Shown: one piece after another, positions 22,282 through 30,829 of the stretch
Layout: every line of letters begins with the position of its first letter
Position numbering within the stretch: position 1 is the stretch's first letter
IMG/VR virus record: IMGVR_UViG_3300003321_000606
Span: 1 to 45,453 of that record
Source of the DNA: a virus
Reading direction: 5' to 3' (one strand)
DNA: 45,453 nt
Program-made: the position numbers and the translations under genes
Notes under the pieces: model-generated
Database searches by the model: none
What the model was told of the DNA's origin: nothing
The model's input: the letters and a program-made list of their open reading frames with translations, nothing else

Positions 22282-24080
22282 GCGATCCATTTTCGACTGG
22301 CCATGCAGACTGGATGCCAGGAACGGCGGGTCCGGCCTCTGGATTTTTTACTGGCATCGGCGCAGGATATAATGAGCAATATGAAGTTGGCTCGATGTAT
22401 GGGCTGGAAGATGACGTCTATGATCAGTGGACTAAAAGTCTTTCGGCACTAGAAACTGCGACAGGCCAGCGCTATGATATGCCGCTCCAGCATGGAGATA
22501 TAAACAACTATATCGCCGCTGTCGAGGGTAAAGACCCAAGTATTTTTTATCAGCCAATTACGTTGCATGGCTTTGATCCCTCGGAGCTGATAAAAAAGCG
22601 CGAGGCATTTCAGAAAGCGAATGATGCAATCAAAGCGCTAAATAATCCAAATATCCTGACAATGGAAGATATTGTTAAGCAGGTTAAAGAGCACCGGGCT
22701 CAAGTTGAACAGCAATCGGCGCTAGTCTCGCAAACCGGAGGGCTTGGCGCTGAGATTGGACAGTTTGTCGGCGGAGTCGCTGGTTCGTTTTCAACTCATG
22801 ATCCGATCAACGTGATCACTCTTCCGTTTGGAGGATTTGGCAAAACAGCCGCGGTCCGCATTGCGACTGAAATGGGAATAATGGGAGGAATTAACGCAGT
22901 TCAGCAATATGGTGCGGTCGAGCCCAATCGTGACCTGCTTGGAGAAGAACCAGGATCACCACTGCAAAGTGTAATTATGGCAATGGTTGGAGCAGGAATT
23001 TTTCGTGGTGGCGCTGAAGCTATTGGTGCAACTGTAGGTAGATATAACAAAGGCCTCGCGGAGCGAATTGGCGAACGGGAAGCTGCTGCTAATAAATCCT
23101 GGATTGACAGTGAAAAACTGAAAGAAGTTTTTGAAACTAATATGCAATCTCCATCAGCTCGTGCTGGTATTCACATTCTTGATGCCACGAATGAGTTCGA
23201 TCATTATAACCCATATGGAGATACTGAAATTGGAGCGCGTCAGTTCATGGCTGATGCTGAGCATATTCGCGCTACGATTAACGGAGAAACCGCTGGTGAT
23301 CTTCCTCCAGTTGACATTACTAATCTTGATGTTGATAAGGAAGTTGTTCGAACGACTCAACCGGAAGTGGTTGATAGGCTGGAACAAGCACAAGCAACTG
23401 TCGCAGATTTGGACCAAAAAATTGAAGCTGCACAGACGAATACTGGCGATTTGACTGTAGCTGACGCGATCGAACGAGTTAATCCTGAACAAGGTGGAAT
23501 TGCTCGACAGCTAGAAGAACAACTTAACACGCCTGATCTATCAGTTGAACAACGCTCAGCCATTACACAAAAGCTGGACGAGATTGTGGCTTCGCTTGGC
23601 GGGCCGAAGAGAATTGCAGATGAAGCTAAAGCAGCAGCTGAAGTACCAAAAGCTGAACTTAGTAGATTGCAAACCGCTCGGCGTGAAGCAAGTAAAGAGC
23701 TAATTAGGGCACATCAGGATTTCAACGAGTCACTCAAGAAAATCCACATTGGTCAGCAGATTAAGCGAATGACCGAAGGACCTGTCACTTCCCAAACGCA
23801 ATTTAATCCTTCGCGTAATCGGGCCGATGTGGTTGCAACTCGATCAAAGGAAATTGACGGAGCGGAAAAAGCTTTGCCAGAAACTAGTGAGGCGGTCGCG
23901 AGTGGCTTAGAAACTGAAGATGGAAAGATTGATCTTGGTAATGGAACTGTTGTTGATCCTGAGTTTCGTTTTTCAGACCCGGATAACCCGGAGGTTGAAA
24001 TAACTGCCCGCGCACTTGCTAAGAAAATCAAAGATGACGAGGCGCTTGTTAAAGCTATGAAGGAATGCTCCATTGTCTAG
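22278..24080 (+). CDS. Internal virion protein, 600 aa
   Basis: The ATG at 22278 overlaps the upstream TGA. A small hydrophobic Gly-rich region lies at about residues 155-240 (GGLGAEIGQFVGGVAGS, MAMVGAGIFRGGAEAIG). It is followed by long coiled-coil-like segments (VVDRLEQAQATVADLDQK). This suits an internal core or ejection protein with a membrane-active part. The order of three large internal proteins agrees with T7-like ejection modules. Confidence 0.75.
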   Translation: MSDPFSTGHADWMPGTAGPASGFFTGIGAGYNEQYEVGSMYGLEDDVYDQWTKSLSALETATGQRYDMPLQHGDINNYIAAVEGKDPSIFYQPITLHGFDPSELIKKREAFQKANDAIKALNNPNILTMEDIVKQVKEHRAQVEQQSALVSQTGGLGAEIGQFVGGVAGSFSTHDPINVITLPFGGFGKTAAVRIATEMGIMGGINAVQQYGAVEPNRDLLGEEPGSPLQSVIMAMVGAGIFRGGAEAIGATVGRYNKGLAERIGEREAAANKSWIDSEKLKEVFETNMQSPSARAGIHILDATNEFDHYNPYGDTEIGARQFMADAEHIRATINGETAGDLPPVDITNLDVDKEVVRTTQPEVVDRLEQAQATVADLDQKIEAAQTNTGDLTVADAIERVNPEQGGIARQLEEQLNTPDLSVEQRSAITQKLDEIVASLGGPKRIADEAKAAAEVPKAELSRLQTARREASKELIRAHQDFNESLKKIHIGQQIKRMTEGPVTSQTQFNPSRNRADVVATRSKEIDGAEKALPETSEAVASGLETEDGKIDLGNGTVVDPEFRFSDPDNPEVEITARALAKKIKDDEALVKAMKECSIV

Positions 24081-26493
24081 CTTTCTTGACTGTATTCAAA
24101 CCGCGGTCACGACTGGGCGACTGACGCAGGAAAAAGCTGATGAAGCTTCTGCTGCGTTTGACGAAGCCAAAAAACTTGGTGTCGCGGCAGGGCTGACTGA
24201 AGATGTAGCCGAAGATCACGCAGCACAGCAAGCATTAAAATCTGTCACGCAGCTCAAATTCGACAAACGCTGGCAGCGGATCAAAACGATGCGGGTCGAG
24301 CACGCGAATTACGAACGGCTCATTAACGCAAAATCGCATACAAAAGAGATGGATGCGATTTCTCAGGAAATGCAGGATACCTACCATGCTGTTCAAGGAC
24401 AGTTAATGGCAGGGTTGAACTCACTCCTTATGAAATATATGCCAAGAGCAGCAGGATTAGTTCATCCGATTGACAGGCTGGATGACATTGTCAGGGCTAT
24501 TTATGGTCAGGAAGCCAAAAATCCTGCGGTCAATGCAATGGCTAAATCTGTTATTGATGTAATGGAAGAAGGAAGAAAGCTGCTAAATTTGGAAGGGGCA
24601 GCTATTCCTGAAAATCCCAACTATCGCCTGTTCCAAAATCACGACAGCGCACTTGTTCGTCAAACTGGTAAAGACGCCTGGGTCAGTTTTCATATGCAGG
24701 AAATTGCTGGTCAGCCAGTTCTTGACTGGGATATAATGCAATATGAGGGCAAGGAAATTCCTGTCGATCAGCGGTTGGAGGTGCTGAACAAAGTCGCAGA
24801 TACGATCTTAACCGAGGGCGATATTAAACTTACGCCAATGACAACTGGCAATTCCAATTTGGCGACACGGTTATCTCAACAGCGGTTCTTGTATTATAAA
24901 ACTCCAGAAGCTTGGCTTGCCGCGCAGGATAAATTTGTAAGTGGGAACTTCTACACTCAGCTAATTCATCATATTGACTCGGTCTCGCGAAATGTGAGTT
25001 TGATGAGGGTTTATGGCCCGAACCCGCGGGCCGGCAAACTGTTTATTGAGCGAACCGCAAGCAAGCGGACAGCAAACGAAGTTCTGGCCGCACCAGAAAA
25101 AGGTGACAAGCTGCGGCGCGCCAATCAAAATGCGCTCAATCGGTTTGATGAAGCTTACGCTTGGCACTCGCGAGATGTTGATAATGGAGCTGGATCGGCG
25201 CTCGCAACTTCGCTTGCGACTGCACAAACAATCACCAACAATGCAGTGCTTGGCTCAGCTATTATCTCTAACCTGTCTGACGCTGCTTACGGAATGTGGA
25301 CTCGAAGCATTGAAAAGATGCCACAGGTAAGTGTAATCCCGCGCTACCTCCACGCGATTATGAATTACCACGATTTCCGTCAGCAGATGATTGACAATGG
25401 AATTGCTTACGAGAGCGCATTAAGCACACTTAACTCAGCCAACCGATATAACTTAGAACTGGAAGGTAAATTTTGGTCAAGACAGATTTCGGATATTCAA
25501 TATCGGCTAACTGGATTGATGGGGTGGACGCAGGTTGGTCGAGGCACTCGTGGAATTGAATTAGCTCAAGCGCTTCATCGCGTTAGAGATATGAAATTTG
25601 ATGAGGTTCCGTTTGTTGATCTGATGCGCTCGGCTGGAATTACCGAGGCGGACTGGAAAGCGTTCCGCGAAACTCCAGCTTACAAAGCAGAGTATTATAA
25701 CTTCGGCTCGTCATCTATGCTGCGACCGATTGATATGTATCGAGCTGCAAACACGGAAGCCGAACGCGAGACAGCTAACAAGTTCTTGTTGCTTCAAGCT
25801 CAACTTGTGCAAACCGGCATTCCACAGCCAAACGTCCGCACATATACTGCGCTCGGCCGTCACTTGCCAGCTCCAGAACCGTTCACCTTGTTTCTTCGCT
25901 CAATGGCACAGCTTGCGGTATTTCCAGCTAGTGTCCACTTTACTTATTGGAAAAAGATCTGGAGTGCACCAACTATTGGCCAGCGCTTATGGCGAATGGG
26001 AACGTTTGCAACTTATGCAACTGCAGCCGGGGCAGTTATTACACAGATTAAAGATGTGCTTAATGGCAAAAAACCTCATCCAATGAACACGAAAGAGTTC
26101 TGGATTAGGGCTGCGTTGAATGGTGGAGCTGGTGGTATCATCGGCGACGTCCTTTATAATGCGCTGGTTATGGCTGACTCGCCCGGCTATCGCGCAAGCA
26201 CTCCACTAGGTTCGGTTCTGTCAGATATTAAGCGCTTAACAGTTGATAATGCTACTCGGTTCTCCGAGGGTAAAGATATGCACCTTGGTTCTGATGCCGC
26301 CAGGGTTGCGTGGGACTTGTTTCCGTTTAAACTTCCTGGTATAAAATTGGTGGTGGAAAGGGAATTAATGGATCGGATTTTGGAGCATTCTGATCCAGCA
26401 GCTTACCAACGCGCTCTAGAATTTCAACGTAAACAAGCTCGCGAACAAGGCCAAGGTTACTGGTGGGCCAAGGGAGGTCAACCGTTTGAGTAA
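24073..26493 (+). CDS. Large internal virion (ejection) protein, 806 aa
   Basis: The start is TTG 24073 with AAGGA eight bases upstream; it overlaps the end of the preceding gene. It is mostly helical. The C-terminal region (FATYATAAGAVITQIKDVL, NGGAGGIIGDVLYNALVMA) has membrane-like segments. It ends with a basic region and YWWAKGGQPFE, a C-terminal pattern I associate with T7-like gp16-type proteins. It likely forms part of the DNA ejection channel. Palindrome B follows at once. Confidence 0.75.
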   Translation: MSSFLDCIQTAVTTGRLTQEKADEASAAFDEAKKLGVAAGLTEDVAEDHAAQQALKSVTQLKFDKRWQRIKTMRVEHANYERLINAKSHTKEMDAISQEMQDTYHAVQGQLMAGLNSLLMKYMPRAAGLVHPIDRLDDIVRAIYGQEAKNPAVNAMAKSVIDVMEEGRKLLNLEGAAIPENPNYRLFQNHDSALVRQTGKDAWVSFHMQEIAGQPVLDWDIMQYEGKEIPVDQRLEVLNKVADTILTEGDIKLTPMTTGNSNLATRLSQQRFLYYKTPEAWLAAQDKFVSGNFYTQLIHHIDSVSRNVSLMRVYGPNPRAGKLFIERTASKRTANEVLAAPEKGDKLRRANQNALNRFDEAYAWHSRDVDNGAGSALATSLATAQTITNNAVLGSAIISNLSDAAYGMWTRSIEKMPQVSVIPRYLHAIMNYHDFRQQMIDNGIAYESALSTLNSANRYNLELEGKFWSRQISDIQYRLTGLMGWTQVGRGTRGIELAQALHRVRDMKFDEVPFVDLMRSAGITEADWKAFRETPAYKAEYYNFGSSSMLRPIDMYRAANTEAERETANKFLLLQAQLVQTGIPQPNVRTYTALGRHLPAPEPFTLFLRSMAQLAVFPASVHFTYWKKIWSAPTIGQRLWRMGTFATYATAAGAVITQIKDVLNGKKPHPMNTKEFWIRAALNGGAGGIIGDVLYNALVMADSPGYRASTPLGSVLSDIKRLTVDNATRFSEGKDMHLGSDAARVAWDLFPFKLPGIKLVVERELMDRILEHSDPAAYQRALEFQRKQAREQGQGYWWAKGGQPFE

Positions 26494-26528
26494 GGTATGG
26501 CTTTATGTCATTGACATAGGACCATACC
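26494..26528. promoter_or_regulatory. Palindromic element, copy B
   Basis: GGTATGG-CTT-TATGTCA-T-TGACATA-GGA-CCATACC: 7-bp outer arms, three-base internal loops and a 7-bp inner dyad. It fills the gap between the last internal protein and the tail-fibre gene, starting right after the stop codon. It may be a promoter/operator or an RNA processing hairpin. Confidence 0.65.
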
Positions 26529-26548
26529 CAACTGGTTAGGAGGATAAG

Positions 26549-28546
26549 ATGACAGTTGAAACACATTCTAATATTGTTTCTTATAATGGTGATGGTGTTG
26601 CTGTCACATTTCCTTTTAACTTCCCAGTTTATGATGCTAGCCATGTTACAGTTTATAGAAAAACTATTCTAACTGGAGATAAAGAAGAGCTAACTCCGGT
26701 TGCTTATAGCGTTGCTGGAGTTGGTGATCCCGATGGAGGGAGTGTTACTATCTTCGGTAATCCAGTTCCTGCTACCGAAAAAGTAATTATTGTTAGATTA
26801 GTTCCATTAACTCAAGAGCTTGATGTTAGTAACCAGGGCGGGTTTTATCCTGAGAGCTATGAGCAAGAGTTAGATTTGCTGGAAATGCAAATTCAGCAAA
26901 TTAAGGAAGAGTCTGATCGAGCACTTCGCTATCCAATTGGGGAAAATGTTACTCCAATGTGGCCCGCACCACAACGAGCTGAAAAATTTCTTGCATTTGA
27001 TCATGCTGGTGTTCTTAGATTGGCCACCACAGGTGAACTTGCTAAGGGTGATCCTGGTGGAAATACTGAGTCAATCGGCTTGTTTGAAGATGCTAATACG
27101 ATGATTATTCCTGATGGAACTGATATGGTTCGAACCTCAGGTTTTGTAATTCTTGGAATTGGTGCGGCTTATTATTTTGCTGATGCTGCGGTTGATACAG
27201 CTTACGTGGCAGCTAACTCATATACAAGTTTTATTTCTGCTAATGGCCGAGGCTTTCGGCTTTATACAAGAGATGGAGTAAGCCCTCAGCAAGTTGGTTG
27301 TATTGGTGATGGCGAAATTGATGACAGTGTTGCTCTTCAAGTATGGCTTGATTTAGGCGGTAAATTACAAGATACTGGAGGTGTTTATCGTTCGTCGCAA
27401 ACACTCAGTGTCAGAAGAACTATTTGGCTGTCTGGCAGCGGTTATGGGTTTGATGATTTAAGAGAAACTGCAGGGTCGTTAACTAAGCCAACTCAGTTCC
27501 TGTTTGATGAAGATGTTTCTGGATTTGATCTTCAACCTCAAGTTACTACGTTAACTTGGCCTAATGGTGCAGCGACACAGGAGGGTGCATTTAACTCTGT
27601 AATTGAAAATATTTCTATCAAAGGCGGAGGTGGTGTTGGTTCAGCTACTGGGCTTCATTCACGAGTTCTTTGTCATCTCAAAAATGTCGCAGTCAGTGAG
27701 TTTTCTGGTGCCGGATTTGATATTTCAGCTTCACTTACATTTGACCCTTTGGCAGAATATGGAAATGCTTCACTATCAACTCTCACTGCTTGCACTGCTT
27801 GGTCTAATTTAGGTAGAGGTTTTCATATTCGTGGACGCGACGCAAATGTTATTAAGCTTGACAGCTGTAATGCGTTTGGTAATGGAGATTTTGGATTTGA
27901 TGATGATGGATTTCTGGGTAATCAGTATATTAATTGTCATGCCGCAGGGAATGTAGGATCATATCGTGGTATTGGCAGTGTTGCTAATCACACTTATATC
28001 GGCTGTTATGTGGAAGATGATGGTGGACGTCAGTGTGATCTTAGTTATCGTTGTATTGTTGCTGGTGGACCACTAACTGGAGGAGCTCTACTTCACAATA
28101 CAGGAACTAACGGCATTCCACAAATTACTGGTGCTGCTGGTGCAGTATTTACTAATGCTCAATTTAAGCTTGCGCAAAATTCACCTGGACCGCTCGATGA
28201 AAATAATGGAACTGCTTACGTCTATCGCCACGCAAATGATGGTTTAGTTCTTCAGGGTGTAAGCGATCTTGGAGGCGAGACTGATTTTGCTCTTAAAAAC
28301 TCTCAAGATGAATATGTTATGAGAGTTGCTAAGGGTTCACAAAATCTTTTCATTCACGGAGGAATTGTTGGAATTGATAGCAACTACAGAATTGGCCCAA
28401 CAGTAGCTCCAGGAATTTCACCGGCAGTTGGTGCTGCAGGTGATCCGCCCACTGCAGCAGAATTTGGTGCGTTAGTTGATAAATTTAATACTCTACTTAC
28501 CTATCTCCGAGTTGGAGGTGGTTATCACGGGCTAATTAATATTTAA
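26549..28546 (+). CDS. Tail fibre / tailspike protein with T7 gp17-like N-terminus
   Basis: The 665-residue protein starts at ATG 26549 after AGGAGG. Residues 1-about 150 (NIVSYNGDGVAVTFPFNFPV, SYEQELDLLEMQIQQIKEE) form the T7 tail-fibre attachment domain that joins the tail. The middle (about 240-520) has Gly/Asn-rich turns (FNSVIENISIKGGGGVGSAT, NAFGNGDFGFDDDG), as in beta-helix tailspikes. The C-terminus (PPTAAEFGALVDKFN) resembles fibre trimer ends. It binds, and perhaps degrades, host surface sugars. Confidence 0.88.
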   Translation: MTVETHSNIVSYNGDGVAVTFPFNFPVYDASHVTVYRKTILTGDKEELTPVAYSVAGVGDPDGGSVTIFGNPVPATEKVIIVRLVPLTQELDVSNQGGFYPESYEQELDLLEMQIQQIKEESDRALRYPIGENVTPMWPAPQRAEKFLAFDHAGVLRLATTGELAKGDPGGNTESIGLFEDANTMIIPDGTDMVRTSGFVILGIGAAYYFADAAVDTAYVAANSYTSFISANGRGFRLYTRDGVSPQQVGCIGDGEIDDSVALQVWLDLGGKLQDTGGVYRSSQTLSVRRTIWLSGSGYGFDDLRETAGSLTKPTQFLFDEDVSGFDLQPQVTTLTWPNGAATQEGAFNSVIENISIKGGGGVGSATGLHSRVLCHLKNVAVSEFSGAGFDISASLTFDPLAEYGNASLSTLTACTAWSNLGRGFHIRGRDANVIKLDSCNAFGNGDFGFDDDGFLGNQYINCHAAGNVGSYRGIGSVANHTYIGCYVEDDGGRQCDLSYRCIVAGGPLTGGALLHNTGTNGIPQITGAAGAVFTNAQFKLAQNSPGPLDENNGTAYVYRHANDGLVLQGVSDLGGETDFALKNSQDEYVMRVAKGSQNLFIHGGIVGIDSNYRIGPTVAPGISPAVGAAGDPPTAAEFGALVDKFNTLLTYLRVGGGYHGLINI

Positions 28547-28579
28547 AACCTTAAGAAATAATTAGGTGAGTTAATTGTC

Positions 28580-29038
28580 GTGATCTCTAACATCTTAGCA
28601 GTTCTGTCAAGCAGCACTATTCAAGGCTGGATTTCAGCTGGAGGCGTCGTTGGCATTCTTGCAGTTATCTTAAAGTTTCTTCCTGAATGGACGAGAGTAA
28701 AAATGAGTGAGCGTGTTAGCGATGTTGAAATGGGTAAGAGATTGCGGGATGAGCTCTTCGACAAACTAAACGAATGTGAACAAAGACATGATCAACTTTT
28801 AAAAGATCATGAGATTTTACTCAGTCGCTCGAAAGAACAGGAGAATAGAATTACATTACTGGAGGAAGGCGACCGCCGAAAAACTGTCGCGCTCACTCTT
28901 TGCATGAATGAAATTCATCGGATTGATCCCACAAGCACAATCCTGCTTCGCGCTAAAGCAGTGCTGGAATTAAGTTTTGATTTGCAACCACACTCAAAAT
29001 TTGATGAAGTGGTAAGCAAGCTAGGAGATATTGAATGA
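28580..29038 (+). CDS. Membrane-anchored coiled-coil protein, 152 aa (lysis-region)
   Basis: The GTG at 28580 follows TTAGGTGAG. Residues 13-34 (STIQGWISAGGVVGILAVIL) form one transmembrane segment, followed by a charged helical part (MGKRLRDELFDKLNECEQRH, EILLSRSKEQENRITLLEEG). The plan resembles an Rz-type inner-membrane spanin or a small membrane tether. It ends on the start of the endolysin gene. Confidence 0.7.
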   Translation: MISNILAVLSSSTIQGWISAGGVVGILAVILKFLPEWTRVKMSERVSDVEMGKRLRDELFDKLNECEQRHDQLLKDHEILLSRSKEQENRITLLEEGDRRKTVALTLCMNEIHRIDPTSTILLRAKAVLELSFDLQPHSKFDEVVSKLGDIE

Positions 29039-29649
29039 GCCTTTCAAGCCCAAGAAAATTTTTCGACGTCGTTCGTTCTGGTATTCTTGGACCAACGTTG
29101 AGCTCAGAAGAAGTTGATGGGTGTTCAGCAATTCTTTGGGCGATGGAAGGCGCGCCGTTAAGTTGGACAGCTTATGCACTTGCAACAGCTTATCACGAAA
29201 CTGCAAGCACAATGCAGCCTATTAAGGAGCGGGGCGGGCCGATTTATTTCACACGTATGTATGATATAACTGGCGCTCGGCCAAAGCTTGCAAGAGCTAA
29301 TGGAAATACTAATCCTGGTGACGGGATTAAGTTTTGTGGGAGAGGATATGTTCAACTGACTTGGAGAAATAACTATGAAAGAGCAGGTAAGAAACTTGGA
29401 ATTGATTTAGTTAGTAATCCCGATCTGGCCCTTTCTCCGAAGTATGCAGCTGAGATTATGCGCGAGGGAATGGAAGAGGGCTGGTTTACTGGGAAGAAGT
29501 TCAGCGATTACTTGCCTGTCGTCGGTCGTGCAACGAGCGGACAATATAGTAAAGCTCGCTGGATAATTAATGGACAAGATCGGGCTCAGCAAATTGCGGG
29601 ACACGCGAAGGAGTTTGAACAAGCACTTGAAGCAGGAGAATGGAAATGA
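29035..29649 (+). CDS. Endolysin, glycoside hydrolase family 19 (chitinase-like)
   Basis: The protein is 204 residues. ATAYHETASTMQPIKERGG carries the catalytic Glu region, and GDGIKFCGRGYVQLTWRNNY and the following NPDLALSPKYAAEIM are characteristic of phage GH19 endolysins that cut peptidoglycan glycan strands. There is no signal peptide, so the neighbouring holin-like protein probably releases it. It is coupled to genes on both sides. Confidence 0.92.
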   Translation: MSLSSPRKFFDVVRSGILGPTLSSEEVDGCSAILWAMEGAPLSWTAYALATAYHETASTMQPIKERGGPIYFTRMYDITGARPKLARANGNTNPGDGIKFCGRGYVQLTWRNNYERAGKKLGIDLVSNPDLALSPKYAAEIMREGMEEGWFTGKKFSDYLPVVGRATSGQYSKARWIINGQDRAQQIAGHAKEFEQALEAGEWK

Positions 29650-29951
29650 ATGAACCTGTAGTTGTAAGTAAAAATGCCGGGCTGATTGACGGATTGCAGG
29701 CAGCAGGAAGATATATCTTGTTCCTCGTAACTGCATTCACTGCGATTATTGGGCTGCTTAAAGTCCATGACATTGCGGGATTGATCGCGTATATTCAAGC
29801 TAATGGAGGACAGGTTATCGCTTCCATTTCTGGATTGATTGCACTGGCGATCGCGGCTTATGGCACGTTCAAAACTGCCAAGCGTGGTAGCCAATTGGAA
29901 ACTGCTGCTGTTGATCCAGCGAACGAAAACGTTGTTCTAAAAGGAGAATGA
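29646..29951 (+). CDS. Holin-like membrane protein, 101 aa
   Basis: I chose ATG 29646, overlapping the endolysin TGA with AGGAG seven bases upstream; ATG 29640 is an alternative. It has two hydrophobic segments (YILFLVTAFTAIIGLL and VIASISGLIALAIAAYG) separated by a short loop, then a charged tail. A two-TM protein next to an endolysin suggests a class II-like holin. Confidence 0.75.
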   Translation: MNEPVVVSKNAGLIDGLQAAGRYILFLVTAFTAIIGLLKVHDIAGLIAYIQANGGQVIASISGLIALAIAAYGTFKTAKRGSQLETAAVDPANENVVLKGE

Positions 29952-29952
29952 A

Positions 29953-30303
29953 ATGAGGAAGTTAATTATTGCGCTGTCAATTGCGTTAGCCGGTTGTCAG
30001 TCGGTTCCAAATCCGCTGGCACCAGCCCCACTAGCTTCGACTTCGATCGACGAGAAAACACTGGTCATTGCACTTCAGACTTTCGACACCGTTCTTACGG
30101 CAGTTGATAAATTGGTTGCGGCTCGAGTAATTACTCCGGGGTCGCCGAAAGCAATTGCAATTGCTGATGCCATTGCTAAAGCCAAACAGGCTTATCAGGC
30201 CGCGAGCGCTGCACAGCGGGTTGGCAATGCTTCGAGTTATATTGCTGCACTTGGTCAGGCTCAGGTCGCAATTGCTCAGATCAACCTCTTGATTAAGGGA
30301 TAA
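29953..30303 (+). CDS. Lipoprotein, 116 aa, lysis region
   Basis: MRKLIIALSIALAGCQSV is a lipoprotein signal peptide with lipobox LAGC. The mature part is Ala-rich and helical (IADAIAKAKQAYQAASAAQ). Its position after the holin recalls small outer-membrane spanin lipoproteins, though it is longer and less Pro-rich than Rz1. An accessory lysis or exclusion role is inferred. Confidence 0.75.
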   Translation: MRKLIIALSIALAGCQSVPNPLAPAPLASTSIDEKTLVIALQTFDTVLTAVDKLVAARVITPGSPKAIAIADAIAKAKQAYQAASAAQRVGNASSYIAALGQAQVAIAQINLLIKG

Positions 30304-30308
30304 CTGAT

Positions 30309-30545
30309 ATGTCAAAGTTTGTGGATACATTGGCTGACGTCGCTGAGAAGGTTGGGGATGCGCTGAATGGTCCGATTATTCCAGCGATCGTAGAAATTGG
30401 TAAGAGCGTAGTTGACTTGATCGACAACGCCAGAGAGGTTGTTGATGAGCCTGATGTTGCTAAGCTCCAGGCTATGAGAGATGAGCTAGAACCCAAGGTT
30501 ATGGCTCACGCAGATCAAACTGAAAAAACTCTCCGTGGTGAGTAA
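30309..30545 (+). CDS. Hypothetical acidic helical protein, 78 aa
   Basis: The protein begins MSKFVDTLADVAEKVGDALN and stays acidic and helical throughout (ELEPKVMAHADQTEKTLRGE). It has no signal peptide. Its stop overlaps the next ATG (TAATG). The function is not recognised; it is a late, lysis-adjacent gene. Confidence 0.7.
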   Translation: MSKFVDTLADVAEKVGDALNGPIIPAIVEIGKSVVDLIDNAREVVDEPDVAKLQAMRDELEPKVMAHADQTEKTLRGE

Positions 30546-30829
30546 TGAAGTCTAATCAATCTCGAAATTGGTCAAGATCCAATGCCACTCGTGAGGGGAT
30601 GAGTCGACCGGAGGATCGTTTCCCTCCGGTCGACTCCGGTGCGCGCCAGCAGATCGCTCGAAAGGCAGACAGCTCAATTTCTATTAATGTGGGACTTGGA
30701 CTGAATGGCGGTGGAGATTTAACAAGTGATAGAACTATTGATCTTGATCTTGGTTCAGTTCTTATCGCCGGTGCTGGAATTACTATCACTGATAATGGCG
30801 ACGGAACATTCACAATCTCATCACCTTAA
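30545..30829 (+). CDS. Fibre-tip-like small protein, 94 aa
   Basis: The C-terminal half (INVGLGLNGGGDLTSDRTIDL, then AGITITDNGDGTFTIS) carries the repeat common to phage tail-fibre tips. The N-terminal half is basic and hydrophilic, and its DNA contains a perfect 14-bp inverted repeat (30601-30636). It could be a detached fibre or adhesin domain. The gene ends the rightward block, sharing TTAA with the stop of the convergent gene. Confidence 0.7.
   Translation: MKSNQSRNWSRSNATREGMSRPEDRFPPVDSGARQQIARKADSSISINVGLGLNGGGDLTSDRTIDLDLGSVLIAGAGITITDNGDGTFTISSP
30601..30636. repeat. Perfect 14-bp inverted repeat inside a coding region
   Basis: GAGTCGACCGGAGG and its reverse complement flank an eight-base spacer. 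It is GC-rich and stands out from the AT-richer surroundings. It lies near the end of the late operon, about 190 bases before the convergent stops. No T-run follows on either strand. Confidence 0.8.

Noticed and set aside
26494-26528. Rho-independent terminators at palindromes A, B and C
   Set aside because: None has a T-run after the stem on either strand, and internal three-base loops are kept, unlike terminators.
26509-26537. Sigma70 promoter using TTGACA inside palindrome B
   Set aside because: The -35 match is exact, but no acceptable -10 sequence lies at the right distance.
26549-28546. Diversity-generating retroelement, as in BPP-1
   Set aside because: The capsid genes resemble BPP-1, but no reverse transcriptase gene and no template/variable repeat pair were seen.
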